A DNA stretch of 64,000 nucleotides, taken from assembly GCF_002887775.1 (NCBI RefSeq), contig NZ_LOCM01000032.1, positions 1 to 64,000 on the forward strand, read 5' to 3'. The translations under genes were made by a program, and so were the position numbers. The notes beneath the pieces were generated by a model, which had not been told where the DNA came from, searched no databases, and saw nothing but the letters and a program-made list of their open reading frames with translations. This DNA is from Streptococcus penaeicida. Its GTDB lineage: Bacteria > Bacillota > Bacilli > Lactobacillales > Streptococcaceae. Numbering within the stretch: position 1 is the first letter of the stretch; every line of letters begins with the position of its first letter. Shown piece by piece: positions 8,140-17,983 of this stretch.

Positions 8140-9824
8140 ATGTCAACTATCGATTTAAAACCTCATGAAGTTGGCGTCTTCGCCATTGGTGGTCTAGGGG
8201 AAATCGGCAAAAACACATATGGTATCGAGTATCAAGATGAAATTATCATTGTTGATGCTGGGATTAAATTCCCTGAAGATGATCTTTTAGGGATTGACTA
8301 TGTGATTCCTGATTATTCTTATATTGTTGATAATATTGATCGTGTTAAAGCCTTGGTTATTACCCACGGGCACGAAGACCATATTGGTGGGATTCCCTTC
8401 CTTTTAAAACAGGCTAATATTCCTATTTACGCTGGTCCTTTAGCCCTTGCCTTGATTCGTGGTAAATTAGAAGAACATGGTTTGCTTCGTGATTCAACCA
8501 TGTATGAAATCAACCACAATACGGAATTGACCTTTAAGAATATGAGTGTGACTTTCTTTAGAACGACTCACTCTATTCCAGAACCTCTTGGTATTGTTAT
8601 TCATACATCTCAAGGTAAGATTGTTTGTACCGGTGACTTCAAATTTGACTTCACACCAGTTGGTGACCCTGCTGATATCCATCGCATGGCTGCCCTTGGT
8701 GAAGAAGGCGTTCTTTGCTTGCTTTCTGATTCAACCAATGCAGAAGTTCCAACCTTTACTAACTCAGAAAAAGTAGTTGGTCAATCAATCTTGAAAATCA
8801 TTGAAGGTATCCATGGACGGATTATTTTCGCCTCTTTTGCCTCAAATATTTACCGTTTACAACAAGCTGCGGAAGCTGCCGTTAAGACTGGTCGTAAGAT
8901 TTGTGTCTTCGGTCGTTCTATGGAAAAAGCTATTGTCAACGGGATTGAACTCGGTTATATTAAGGTACCTAAAGGGACTTTTATTGAGCCTAATGAAATC
9001 AAAAATTACCATGCCAATGAAGTATTGATTATGTGTACTGGTAGTCAAGGGGAGTCCATGCTGCGCTTGCCAGAATTGCCAACGGTACGCACCGTCAAGT
9101 GACCTTGCAACCTGGTGATACGGTAATCTTCTCTTCAAGTCCAATTCCTGGTAATACAACTAGTGTTAATAAATTAATTAATACCATCCAAGAAGCTGGT
9201 GTTGAAGTTATCCATGGTAAAGTTAACAACATCCATACCTCTGGTCACGGTGGCCAACAGGAACAAAAATTGATGTTACGCTTGATGAAACCTAAATTCT
9301 TTATGCCTGTCCATGGTGAATACCGGATGCAGAAAGTCCACGCAGGCTTAGCTGAAGACACTGGTATTCCAGAAGAAAACATCTTCATCTTGGAAAATGG
9401 TGACGTGCTTGCTTTGACTAGCGACTCTGCTCGTCGTGCTGGCCACTTCAATGCCCAAGACATCTATGTGGATGGTAACGGAATTGGTGACATTGGGACG
9501 GCTGTTCTTCGCGATCGTCGTGATCTTTCAGAGGACGGTGTTGTCCTTGCTGTAGCAACAGTTGATTTTGATACGCAAATGATTCTGGCAGGTCCAGATA
9601 TCCTAAGTCGTGGTTTTATCTACATGCGTGAGTCTGGTGACTTGATTCGTGAAAGCCAACGTGTTTTATTCAATGCTATCCGCATTGCCTTGAAAAACAA
9701 AGAAGCAAGTATTCAATCTGTTAATGGAGCTATTGTGAATGCTCTTCGTCCATTCTTATATGAAAAGACTGAACGGGAACCAATCATTATCCCAATGATT
9801 TTAACCCCTGACAAAGAAGACTAA
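8140..9824 (+). CDS. rnjA: Ribonuclease J1 (frameshifted in this sequence)
   Basis: RNase J1, a metallo-beta-lactamase/beta-CASP 5'-exo- and endoribonuclease central to mRNA decay. The zinc motif THGHEDH is at residues 75-81. The frame is lost at 9060/9061, where CCATGGCTGC reads CCATGCTGC. With the G restored the protein reads [20 protein letters not shown] and continues to 561 residues, a normal length, with the beta-CASP and C-terminal domains intact. RNase J1 is essential or nearly so in streptococci, so a consensus error is likely. It is co-transcribed with rpoY. Confidence 0.9.
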
Positions 9825-9923
9825 AAATAGATAGTCGTTTTTTAGATACTTTACTAAGGTAGCTCGGACGATAGCGACTTCCTTTGGAATTCCATATCTA
9901 AATCTTAAGTCTTAAGATTTCCG

Positions 9924-9957
9924 AAAATGCAGAAACTCTAGGTTTCTGCATTTTTTG
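9924..9957 (+). terminator. intrinsic terminator of rpoY-rnjA
   Basis: A 13-bp stem (AAAATGCAGAAAC with GTTTCTGCATTTT), five-base loop, then TTT. Confidence 0.88.
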
Positions 9958-10203
9958 CTATAGTGTAAAGTATCTTTTTTGTCATTATTTTAACTCACAA
10001 GCATTACTAAGATAAGTATATCAATATGGTGCTTATTATCTGATACATTTTATCAGTATTAAATAACTCCCTCTTTACACAAACTGAAGACAAAGTCTAT
10101 TTATTTTCAATTGATTGACAACTGTATAATGTTGTTTTGTGGAAGGCTTAATATTATTACCAACTCTTTTAGATTAATTTTTCCACTAAAAAATGTTTCT
10201 ATA
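9958..10203. other. intergenic DNA between convergent rnjA and opp units
   Basis: About 250 AT-rich bases with no credible protein gene. A TATAAT at 10125-10130, with no good -35, could start a plus-strand RNA of about 95 nt ending at the hairpin at 10207-10228. Apart from that I see nothing. Confidence 0.4.
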
Positions 10204-10233
10204 TTAAAAAACAACCCGAAGGTTGTTTTTTTT
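10204..10233. terminator. bidirectional terminator downstream of oppF
   Basis: AAACAACC-CGAA-GGTTGTTT with A and T runs on both sides, so it can work in both directions. On the minus strand it follows the oppF stop directly. Confidence 0.85.
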
Positions 10234-11164
10234 AATGATGTTTTGCTTTATAAGCTTCTGCTTCTGCTTCTGTTGATAAGACAAAGTGACCAGCTGTAAT
10301 TTCATGCATCTGACGCTCTTGTCCATCCATTTCCATACTTGGATCATAGATTTCAGCAACACGTTTGCGTTCAATATCTGGATCCGGTTCTGGAATAGCT
10401 GATAATAGGCTTCGTGTATAAGGGTGGATTGGATTATTGTAGACGTCGTCTGATGTCCCTATTTCTAACATTTTACCCCAGTGCATAACACCAATTCGAT
10501 CTGATATGTATTTTACCATAGACAAATCATGGGCAATAAAGAGGTAAGTCAAACCACGTTCTTCTTGCAACTTCTGCATAAGGTTAACAACTTGGGCCTG
10601 AATAGACACGTCCAAGGCAGAAATTGGCTCATCGGCAATGATGAATTTTGGTTTCACAGCAAGAGCACGGGCGATACCGATACGTTGACGTTGACCACCT
10701 GAGAACTCATGTGGGTAACGGGTAACGTGGTCACGGTTAAGACCAACGCGTTCTAACAATTCTTGAACACGCGCTTCACGCTCTTCTTTAGAGTTAGTCA
10801 ATCCATGGATATCCAAACCTTCAGCAACGATATCACGGATTTTCATCCGGCCGTTAAGACTGGCTTGTGGATCTTGGAAAATCATTTGGGCATCTTTACG
10901 GAATTCTAAAAGTTCTTTCCCTTTTAAATTGGAAACCGTTTTGCCGTTGAAGTTGATTTCACCTTCGTTAATTTCATAGAGTTTTAGGATGGCGCGTCCA
11001 ACAGTTGTTTTACCTGAACCTGACTCACCGACAAGACCAAAAACTTCACCTTCATAGATGTCAAAGCTGACGTTATTAATCGCTTTGACTTCATTCTTTT
11101 TGCCTTTATTGAAGATCAATGACACATTTTTAAGCTCAACTAATTTTTTACGTTCTTCAGTCAT
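10232..11164 (-). CDS. oppF: Oligopeptide ABC transporter ATP-binding protein OppF
   Basis: One of the two ATPases of the oligopeptide importer (310 residues). Walker A GESGSGKTT, signature FSGGQRQRIGIARAL, Walker B FIIADEP and the C-terminal oligopeptide_HPY domain (NPIHPYTRSLLSAIPEPDP) are all present. It overlaps oppD by one base (stop and start codons shared). It pairs with OppD on the inner face of the OppBC channel. In streptococci the system supplies amino acids and imports peptide pheromones. Confidence 0.95.
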   Translation of the reverse strand: MTEERKKLVELKNVSLIFNKGKKNEVKAINNVSFDIYEGEVFGLVGESGSGKTTVGRAILKLYEINEGEINFNGKTVSNLKGKELLEFRKDAQMIFQDPQASLNGRMKIRDIVAEGLDIHGLTNSKEEREARVQELLERVGLNRDHVTRYPHEFSGGQRQRIGIARALAVKPKFIIADEPISALDVSIQAQVVNLMQKLQEERGLTYLFIAHDLSMVKYISDRIGVMHWGKMLEIGTSDDVYNNPIHPYTRSLLSAIPEPDPDIERKRVAEIYDPSMEMDGQERQMHEITAGHFVLSTEAEAEAYKAKHH

Positions 11165-12210
11165 TAAGCTTGACCTCCATTCTTTTCAGCCCATTTTTCC
11201 CAACGCTTTTGAATTTGGAGCGGAGGTGTCACCTTAGGTGCACGCTCATCTAATAACCAAGTCGCTGCGTAATGAGTATCTGAAATTTTAAACATTGGTG
11301 GCTCTTCTTCGTGGTCAATATCCAAGGCAAACTCATTACGAGCTGCAAAGGCATCCCCTTTTGGTGGGTTCAATAAATCTGGGGGAGTTCCAGGAATTGA
11401 CTCAAGGGTTCCTGCTTCTGTATCAGTCGTTGGCATTGATTTTAGAAGTCCCCAAGTATATGGGTGTTGAGGATTATAGAAGACTTCATCAACTGTTCCA
11501 TATTCAACAATCTTTCCAGCATACATAACCGCAACACGGTCAGCCATACCAGCAACAACACCCAAATCATGAGTGATAAAGATTATAGAAGATGAAATTT
11601 GTGATTGCAAGCCCTTCATTAATTTCAAAATTTGGTTTTGAATCGTTACATCGAGGGCAGTTGTTGGTTCATCAGCGATTAAGATTTCAGGGTTAGCAGC
11701 TAGGGCAATAGCAATAACTGCACGTTGACGCATACCACCAGACCATTGGTGTGGATAATCATTAATATGCTCTTCAGCATTTGGAATACCAACCTGGTTC
11801 ATCAATTTCAAAGCACGGTCTAAGGCTTCCTGTTTGGAAACAGACTCATGGATCAAAATAGCTTCAGCAATTTGCATTCCAATTTTCATTGTAGGGTCTA
11901 AACTGGTCATCGGATCTTGGAAGATCATGGCAATCTCCTTACCACGAACTTTTACCCATTTTTCTTCTTTGAGCTCATTTAGTTTCTTACCTTTGAAATC
12001 AATATCACCAGTAATACTAGCATTTTTAGCATTTAATCCCATTAAGGTACGAGTTGTTACAGATTTACCAGAACCAGACTCACCTACGATAGCAAGTGTT
12101 TCACCTTTGTATAATTCGAAATTAATATCACGAATGGCTTTAACGTCTCCAGCATATGTTTTAAAATCAACGTGGAGGTTTTTAACATTTAAGATTGTTT
12201 CATTTGACAT
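11164..12210 (-). CDS. oppD: Oligopeptide ABC transporter ATP-binding protein OppD
   Basis: The second ATPase (348 residues), longer than OppF as usual. Walker A GESGSGKS, signature WSGGMRQRAVIAIALA, Walker B EILIADEPTTALD, and the oligopeptide_HPY C-terminal extension (NPQHPYTWGLLKSMPT). It is fourth in oppABCDF, 11 bases after oppC and overlapping oppF by one base. Confidence 0.95.
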   Translation of the reverse strand: MSNETILNVKNLHVDFKTYAGDVKAIRDINFELYKGETLAIVGESGSGKSVTTRTLMGLNAKNASITGDIDFKGKKLNELKEEKWVKVRGKEIAMIFQDPMTSLDPTMKIGMQIAEAILIHESVSKQEALDRALKLMNQVGIPNAEEHINDYPHQWSGGMRQRAVIAIALAANPEILIADEPTTALDVTIQNQILKLMKGLQSQISSSIIFITHDLGVVAGMADRVAVMYAGKIVEYGTVDEVFYNPQHPYTWGLLKSMPTTDTEAGTLESIPGTPPDLLNPPKGDAFAARNEFALDIDHEEEPPMFKISDTHYAATWLLDERAPKVTPPLQIQKRWEKWAEKNGGQA

Positions 12211-12221
12211 GTTTTTTCCTC

Positions 12222-13253
12222 CTAGTCGTTACTTGATTTTGGATCAAATGCATCACGTAAACCATCACCTAATAAGATAAAGGCAAGGGAAATAAGGACG
12301 AGAGCAAGGGCAGGAAGCAAGACTTGATATGGGAAATATTGCAAGTTTTCTTGCGCATCCGTAATCAATGAACCAAGTGATGCTGTCGGTGGTTTAACCC
12401 CCAAGTTAATAGCTGATAGAACTGATTCATACATGATGGCACTTGGAACAGTCATCATAATTTGAACAATAATGATACCTGAGATATTTGGCAATACATG
12501 CTTAAAGGCAATTTTAAAGTTACTTTCCCCTAGTGCACGTGATGCAAGGACAAAGTCTCGTTCACGATATGATAGGGTTAAGTTCCGTACTTGACGTGCC
12601 ATTGAGGTCCAGCCAACAATTGCAATCGAAATAATGATAGAAAGAACACCATTTCCTAAAAGCAATCCAAGCATAGTAACAATAACCAAGTTAGGGATTG
12701 ATGAAATAACTTCAATTATCCGTTGCATAACAGTATCCACTTTACCACCAGTAAAACCTGATACCAAGCCATAAGTGACCCCAATAATTAAGTCAATAAT
12801 GGTTGCGACAATGGCAATTAAAAGTGAAATACGAATACCAACTGTAATCCGTTTTCCAATACTACGTCCTAAATTATCTGTTCCCAATAAGAACTTTTTA
12901 TCTTCTGGTACCCCTTGATCAGCGTAAGCATCGTTAGGTTCTGTATTGCCAGCATAGGTAATACTACCATTCCAGAAAGGTAAACTTGAGCTGATTTTTG
13001 GTGGTAAGTTACGATAAATCGAAACTTCTTTACTGTCAAAACTATTTGCATCATTTTTACTCACAACAAAAGTTGAACCAACAGCAAAAACTAATAGGGT
13101 CGCCAAAAAGACCATAGAAACTACAGCTAATTTGTTTTTCTTAAGGCGTCGCCAAGCATCTTCAAGGAAAGATAAGGCTGGCTTTTCAATTTTTTCTTGT
13201 GAGTCAGTAGAACCAACACCAACAAGTTTAAATGATTTTGTATCTTCTAGCAT
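12222..13253 (-). CDS. oppC: Oligopeptide ABC transporter permease OppC
   Basis: Inner-membrane permease, 343 residues. A cytoplasmic N-terminal segment and one membrane helix (about 40-60) precede a large outside loop (60-130). The binding-protein-dependent transport domain follows, with several helices and the EAA-type loop near RALGESNFKIAFKHVLPNISG that contacts the ATPases. It lies 9 bases downstream of oppB. Confidence 0.93.
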   Translation of the reverse strand: MLEDTKSFKLVGVGSTDSQEKIEKPALSFLEDAWRRLKKNKLAVVSMVFLATLLVFAVGSTFVVSKNDANSFDSKEVSIYRNLPPKISSSLPFWNGSITYAGNTEPNDAYADQGVPEDKKFLLGTDNLGRSIGKRITVGIRISLLIAIVATIIDLIIGVTYGLVSGFTGGKVDTVMQRIIEVISSIPNLVIVTMLGLLLGNGVLSIIISIAIVGWTSMARQVRNLTLSYRERDFVLASRALGESNFKIAFKHVLPNISGIIIVQIMMTVPSAIMYESVLSAINLGVKPPTASLGSLITDAQENLQYFPYQVLLPALALVLISLAFILLGDGLRDAFDPKSSND

Positions 13254-13262
13254 CTTACTCTC

Positions 13263-14177
13263 CTATCCTAGACGTACACGTGGATCTGCAATACTGATAA
13301 CAACGTCAGTAATTAAGATTGCCACCATTAGCATCAAGGCATAAACAATCGTTGTTCCCATAATAACTGGGTAATCTTTAGTTGGGATTGAAGAGACAAA
13401 TTGTTGCCCAATACCAGGTATTGAGAAAATCTGTTCAATCAAGGCAGACCCTGTCAAAATATTAGCAGCCATTGGACCAACTAATGTCAAAACTGGAATC
13501 ATTGAGTTACGATAAGCATGTTTATTGGTTACTTGACGATTAGTCAAACCTTTAGCACGAGCCAACTGGATATAGTCAGTATTTAAAGTTTCAATCATTT
13601 CACTACGGAAGAAACGAGTAACTTGCGCAAATACTGGAATGGCTAAACCAAATGTTGGCAGAATAGTTTGTGCAAAAGACCCCCACCCAGAAAGTGGTAA
13701 TAGACCCCATTTGAATCCAAAATAGTCTAATAGTAATAAACCAATGATGAAGGCTGGTACAGAGATCCCTAAAGTAGAAATCACACTTAAGAAGCCATCA
13801 ATTTTATTGTTTTTATTACGTGCTGAAATAGCACCAACTAACAATCCACCAGAAATACCGACAACAAGAGCTTGAATCCCTAAATGGACAGAAACGCCAA
13901 GTCTTTGCGTGATCAATTTGGTTACGGATTGGTTGATAGATTGATAACTTGTACCAAAGTCCCCATGCAATACATCAAATAAGTACTTCAAATACTGTTG
14001 CCACAATGGTTTATCTAAGCCATATTGCTTATTCATCATAGCAATCATTTCTGCTGTTAATTTGGGACTGTTGTAAGGTGTTCCTGGCATAATTTGCATT
14101 AAGAAGAACGATAGAGTTACAACTACCCATAAAGTTACTAATAAAATAGCAACACGTTTTAATAAATATCTAGTCAT
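13263..14177 (-). CDS. oppB: Oligopeptide ABC transporter permease OppB
   Basis: Inner-membrane permease, 304 residues, of the DppB/OppB type. The N-terminus MTRYLLKRVAILLVTLWVVVTLSFFLMQIMPG is the family's first membrane helix. The EAA loop is at ARAKGLTNRQVTNKHAYRNSMIPV. It forms the channel with OppC. A 70-base gap carrying a hairpin separates it from oppA. Confidence 0.93.
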   Translation of the reverse strand: MTRYLLKRVAILLVTLWVVVTLSFFLMQIMPGTPYNSPKLTAEMIAMMNKQYGLDKPLWQQYLKYLFDVLHGDFGTSYQSINQSVTKLITQRLGVSVHLGIQALVVGISGGLLVGAISARNKNNKIDGFLSVISTLGISVPAFIIGLLLLDYFGFKWGLLPLSGWGSFAQTILPTFGLAIPVFAQVTRFFRSEMIETLNTDYIQLARAKGLTNRQVTNKHAYRNSMIPVLTLVGPMAANILTGSALIEQIFSIPGIGQQFVSSIPTKDYPVIMGTTIVYALMLMVAILITDVVISIADPRVRLG

Positions 14178-14195
14178 GATTTCCCTCTAACAAAA

Positions 14196-14222
14196 GCAAG
14201 AACTGGGGTCACCAATTCTTGC
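14196..14222 (-). terminator. oppA-oppB intercistronic hairpin (partial terminator)
   Basis: Minus-strand GCAAGAATTGG pairs with CCAGTTCTTGC (one G-U pair), followed by TTTTGTT. Such hairpins after binding-protein genes usually limit read-through and protect the upstream mRNA, giving more OppA than permease. Confidence 0.6.
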
Positions 14223-14247
14223 ACTATTTCGTTACGATTAAGGTCTC

Positions 14248-15906
14248 TTATTTTTTATAAGCGTGTGTAAAGTCAACGTTTAAACCAGTTGAGTTACGAA
14301 CAAGACCTTTGATGCTTGGATTTTGTAAAGCTTGTGTCGTTCTGAAGTATACTGGGTTGTAGTAAGCATTGTCATAAAGAATTTTTTCAGCATCTTTATA
14401 ATCTTTTGCTGCTGCATCAGTATCTAGAGCATCATCAGTGATGGCTTTTTTGTAAGCTGCATCATATTCTTTACTTGCGAATTTACCATAGTTGTAGGCT
14501 GCATCTGAAGTGAAGAGACCGTAGAAGGTAGAACCTTCTGGATAGTCACCACCCCAAAGTACTAGAGCAACTTCAAAGTTTTGGTTTTTAGTATCTTCAA
14601 GACGTTGTTTGAAGGTTACAAATTTTTCTTCAACTGTAAGACCAGGAAGAGCTTTTTCCCAAGTTTCTTTAATGTAGTCAACTGTCGCTTTAGCAACTGG
14701 GCTATCAGCATCCGCAGTAACTGTTACTTTAACAGAATCTTTACCAAGTTCTTTCAAACCTTCTTTAAAGACTTTAGCTGCTTCTTTTTCATCGTAGTTA
14801 TAGCCAGGTTCAACAAATTTAGTTAAGTCTGAACCATCTTTAAGTTTTGCAAGGCCTGTTGGGGCAATCGCTGTCGCAGGTTTTGAGCCAGTATCCACAG
14901 CTGCCGCTACGATTCCAGCGCGGTCAGTTGCCAAGTTAAGAGCCTGACGAATTTTAGTGTTAGCAAGAGCCTCTACTTTACCAGTTTGATTATAAACCAT
15001 ATAAGCAGTTGTTGCTTCTGGTACATCTACAACATCTTTATTTTTCTTGTTAGCATTGTAGATTGCTGAAGTTCCTGAAATGTTAGCTAAATCAAGTTTA
15101 CCTTGTTTATACATTTGAACAGCAGTATCTGGTTTTTTAACAGTTTGAACATTGATTGCTTTAGTTTTAACTTCTTTAGCATTCCAGTAGTTTTTATTTT
15201 TAACAAGTTTGAATGTACCACTTGTACCATTCCATTTTTCAACAGTGTATGGTCCAGAATAAATTTGTTTGTCTGATGAAGTACCGTAATCTTTACCAGC
15301 TTTTTTCACAAATTCTTCTTTTTGTGGCATGAAGTTTGCAAATGACAACAAGCTCTTGAATTGTGGTGATGGTTTAGAAAGTGTGAAGATAACTTTGTTG
15401 CCTTCAGCTTTAACACCTAAAGAGTTGATATCTTTGTTCGCACCACTGTTAATTTCTTCAGCATTTTTTAAGTGAGCATCAAAAGTCAAATAAGCATACT
15501 CAGAGGCAGTAGCTGGATCAACAATACGTTGCCAAGAATAAACAAAATCTTTAGCAGTCAATTCGCTACCGTCAGACCATTTCAAGCCATCACGAAGAGT
15601 AGCTGTGTAAGTCAAGCCGTCTTCTGAAACGTCAACACTTTTAGCTAATTCAGGTTGAAGTTTACCTTTTTCGTCAACACGGAGTAAGTTACTTTCAGAG
15701 TTCCCAATTGCTAAAGCAGAATAGGTGTCCGTATTTTTGGAAATATCCAATGAGATAATTTCTGTTGGTGTATACCAGTTGATTTCATCTTTGTTTCCTG
15801 ATTGGGCTGTTGATTTGTTTCCACAAGCCATTAAGAGTGTTGCAGAAGCAAGAGTAACTGCTCCAAGACCTAAACGTTTCCAATTTGCTTTTTGTTGCTC
15901 GTTCAT
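14248..15906 (-). CDS. oppA: Oligopeptide-binding lipoprotein OppA
   Basis: A 552-residue solute-binding protein (SBP_bac_5 family) anchored by a lipid. The signal peptide ends in the lipobox LLMACGN, with the modified Cys at about residue 28. The body carries typical family stretches (GLTYTATLRDGLKWSDGSELTAKDFVYSWQR) and the C-terminus ends NVDFTHAYKK. It captures peptides for OppBCDF and leads the operon. SD is AGGAGG, 7 bases before ATG. Confidence 0.95.
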   Translation of the reverse strand: MNEQQKANWKRLGLGAVTLASATLLMACGNKSTAQSGNKDEINWYTPTEIISLDISKNTDTYSALAIGNSESNLLRVDEKGKLQPELAKSVDVSEDGLTYTATLRDGLKWSDGSELTAKDFVYSWQRIVDPATASEYAYLTFDAHLKNAEEINSGANKDINSLGVKAEGNKVIFTLSKPSPQFKSLLSFANFMPQKEEFVKKAGKDYGTSSDKQIYSGPYTVEKWNGTSGTFKLVKNKNYWNAKEVKTKAINVQTVKKPDTAVQMYKQGKLDLANISGTSAIYNANKKNKDVVDVPEATTAYMVYNQTGKVEALANTKIRQALNLATDRAGIVAAAVDTGSKPATAIAPTGLAKLKDGSDLTKFVEPGYNYDEKEAAKVFKEGLKELGKDSVKVTVTADADSPVAKATVDYIKETWEKALPGLTVEEKFVTFKQRLEDTKNQNFEVALVLWGGDYPEGSTFYGLFTSDAAYNYGKFASKEYDAAYKKAITDDALDTDAAAKDYKDAEKILYDNAYYNPVYFRTTQALQNPSIKGLVRNSTGLNVDFTHAYKK

Positions 15907-15955
15907 GTAAAGACCTCCTAGTCAAACATTTTTTGTGTAAAAGTTGATAGATTAA

Positions 15956-15964
15956 ATTATATCA
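15956..15964 (-). promoter_or_regulatory. extended -10 promoter of oppABCDF
   Basis: TGATATAAT on the minus strand, about 50 bases upstream of the oppA start; the -35 is weak. Confidence 0.55.
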
Positions 15965-16102
15965 CAATTCAGAAAAAAAGGAATAGATTTATCTGAAAAT
16001 TTTGATATTAAATTTTTATAAAATACTATAATTTTCAAACCTTATCATACCAAGGATTATGCACTCTTGTGTTAATAAAAAATCAGTCAGATGAATATAA
16101 TA

Positions 16103-16130
16103 AAAATCACTAAGAAAACTTAGTGATTTT
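16103..16130 (-). terminator. terminator of glnRA
   Basis: A 12-bp perfect stem (AAAATCACTAAG / CTTAGTGATTTT) with a four-base loop, immediately after the glnA stop. Confidence 0.88.
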
Positions 16131-16134
16131 ATCA

Positions 16135-17481
16135 TTAGTAACTATGTAAATAATTATCGATTTCCCATTGTGAAACAAAGGTTGCATATGAAGCCCATTC
16201 AATACGTTTAGCTTCAATAAAGTTCGTATAAATATGCTCACCTAGAGCATCAATCACCACTTCATCTGTTTGAAGTGCTTTAAGGGCATTATGTAGAGTA
16301 GATGGAAGATCAACAATACCAGCTTCTTGACGTTCTTCCATAGTCATTGTATAGATGTTAGCTTCAACAGGGCTTGGAGCTTCAATTTTATTGATGATTC
16401 CGTCAAGTCCTGCTTCTAAAAGCACAGCCATTGCAAGATATGGGTTGGCAGTTGGATCTACAGAACGCAATTCTAAACGAGTACCATTACCACGAGAAGC
16501 AGGTACGCGAATCAATGGAGAACGGTTACGACCTGCCCATGCCACATAAACTGGTGCTTCATAACCTGGAACTAAACGTTTGTATGAGTTAACTGTTGGG
16601 TTAATAATCGCAGTGAAGTTATAGGCGTGCTGCATTAAACCACCTAAGAAGTAATAAGCATCTTCTGATAATTGCATCCCTCGACTATCATTTTCATCGA
16701 AGAACGCATTTTTTCCATCTTTATCAAACAGTGACATATTGCAGTGCATACCTGAACCAGCAATTCCAAATTTAGGTTTTGCCATAAAGGTAGCATATAA
16801 GCCATGTTTACGAGCAATTGTCTTAACAACCAGTTTAAAGATTTGAATATTATCACAAGCTTTTAAGGCATCATCGTACTTGAAGTCAATTTCATGTTGA
16901 CCAACAGCCACTTCATGGTGACTTGCTTCTACTTCAAAGCCCATTTTTGTCAAAACATTAACGATTTCACGACGTGTATTATCAGCTAAGTCAGTAGGAG
17001 CTAAATCAAAGTAACCACCATTGTCGTTAACTTCGAGAGTTGGATTTCCTTGTTCATCCATTTTGAAAAGGAAAAATTCTGGTTCTGGTCCCAGGTTAAA
17101 CGATTTATATCCGACCTCTTCCATGTGTCTTAGGGCACGTTTTAGATTACCGCGGGGATCGCCAGGGAAAGGCTCACCTTCGGCAGTATAAATGTCACAA
17201 ATCAAGCCTGCGACGGCACCATTTTCATCACCCCAAGGGAAAACAATCCAGGTATCCAAATCTGGGTATAAATACATATCTGATTCATTAATACGGACAA
17301 ATCCTTCGATAGATGAACCGTCAAACATTGCTTTATTTGATAAGACCTTCTCCAACTGTTCGTCGGTTGCTGGAATTTCAACGTTTTTCATAATTCCCAT
17401 AATGTCAGTAAACATTAAACGTAAAAACGTGACATTTTTTTCCTTAACTTCGCGACGAATGTCAGCTGCTGTGATTGCCAT
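16135..17481 (-). CDS. glnA: Glutamine synthetase type I
   Basis: Makes glutamine from glutamate, ammonia and ATP; 448 residues, the GSI-alpha type of Firmicutes. Visible motifs: [19 protein letters not shown], the [19 protein letters not shown] substrate segment, and [20 protein letters not shown]. There is no adenylylation Tyr segment of the GSI-beta kind, as expected for feedback-regulated enzymes. I start at 17481 ([12 protein letters not shown]) after AAGGAGAAT; a longer frame upstream is not plausible. It follows glnR in a two-gene operon controlled by GlnR. Confidence 0.95.
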   Translation of the reverse strand: MAITAADIRREVKEKNVTFLRLMFTDIMGIMKNVEIPATDEQLEKVLSNKAMFDGSSIEGFVRINESDMYLYPDLDTWIVFPWGDENGAVAGLICDIYTAEGEPFPGDPRGNLKRALRHMEEVGYKSFNLGPEPEFFLFKMDEQGNPTLEVNDNGGYFDLAPTDLADNTRREIVNVLTKMGFEVEASHHEVAVGQHEIDFKYDDALKACDNIQIFKLVVKTIARKHGLYATFMAKPKFGIAGSGMHCNMSLFDKDGKNAFFDENDSRGMQLSEDAYYFLGGLMQHAYNFTAIINPTVNSYKRLVPGYEAPVYVAWAGRNRSPLIRVPASRGNGTRLELRSVDPTANPYLAMAVLLEAGLDGIINKIEAPSPVEANIYTMTMEERQEAGIVDLPSTLHNALKALQTDEVVIDALGEHIYTNFIEAKRIEWASYATFVSQWEIDNYLHSY

Positions 17482-17522
17482 AGAAATAATTCTCCTTACT
17501 ATTTCCAAAATCTAGTTCGTAG

Positions 17523-17894
17523 TTAAATACGAAAGTTACCCATTGACTGTGCTGGTGCTGTAAAACCACCTTGATTTAAGAGTTCATCACGTAGAATCCG
17601 CCTAACATCAGCATCAGTTAATGCTTTATCAGCCTGATTAAATTTTGTTTCCCTTTGAATATACTCACGTTTTATGGCAGCTATATTGAGACCATCATCA
17701 ATGAAATCTTTAATTTCTAACAAACGGTCCATATCATTCAATGAAAACATACGACGATTACCCTCAGTTCGTTCCGGTTTAATCAGTTCTTGATCTTCAT
17801 AGTAACGGATTTGCCTTGCAGATAAATCTGTTAGCTTCATTACTGTACCAATCGGAAAGACAGCCATCGAGCGTCTTAATTCTTTTTCTTTCAT
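17523..17894 (-). CDS. glnR: GlnR, MerR-family nitrogen repressor
   Basis: A 123-residue MerR-family regulator. The winged helix at residues 10-75 (FPIGTVMKLTDLSARQIRYYEDQELIKPERTEGNRRMFS) is typical. The C-terminal tail ends QGGFTAPAQSMGNFRI; in GlnR this tail senses feedback-inhibited glutamine synthetase. I start at 17894 with SD GAAAGGGGG; an ATG five codons upstream contains the SD. The first gene of glnRA, it very likely represses its own promoter through the box at 17952-17968. Confidence 0.93.
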   Translation of the reverse strand: MKEKELRRSMAVFPIGTVMKLTDLSARQIRYYEDQELIKPERTEGNRRMFSLNDMDRLLEIKDFIDDGLNIAAIKREYIQRETKFNQADKALTDADVRRILRDELLNQGGFTAPAQSMGNFRI

Positions 17895-17916
17895 GAATCC
17901 CCCTTTCACATCCTTT

Positions 17917-17976
17917 ATTATAACCTATGAAAATTAAATGTCAAGGAGCGATGTGATATTTCCTCACATCGCTCCT
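17917..17976 (-). promoter_or_regulatory. glnRA promoter and GlnR operator embedded in a hairpin
   Basis: Minus strand: -35 TTGACA (17944-17939), 16-base spacer, -10 TATAAT (17922-17917). Just upstream is TGTGA-N7-TCACA (17968-17952), an exact match to the GlnR consensus TGTNA-N7-TNACA. That operator is the core of a longer perfect 13-bp inverted repeat (17944-17956 / 17964-17976), which would also form an RNA hairpin right after the stop codon of the upstream exporter gene. One element may thus serve as operator and 3'-end structure. Confidence 0.8.
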
Positions 17977-17983
17977 ATTTTTT

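Noticed and set aside
9825-9923. Regulatory element just after rnjA
   Set aside because: No stable pairing or motif found before the terminator.
10111-10299. 62-codon plus-strand open frame reaching into oppF
   Set aside because: No Shine-Dalgarno, runs through a terminator hairpin and into the antisense of oppF.
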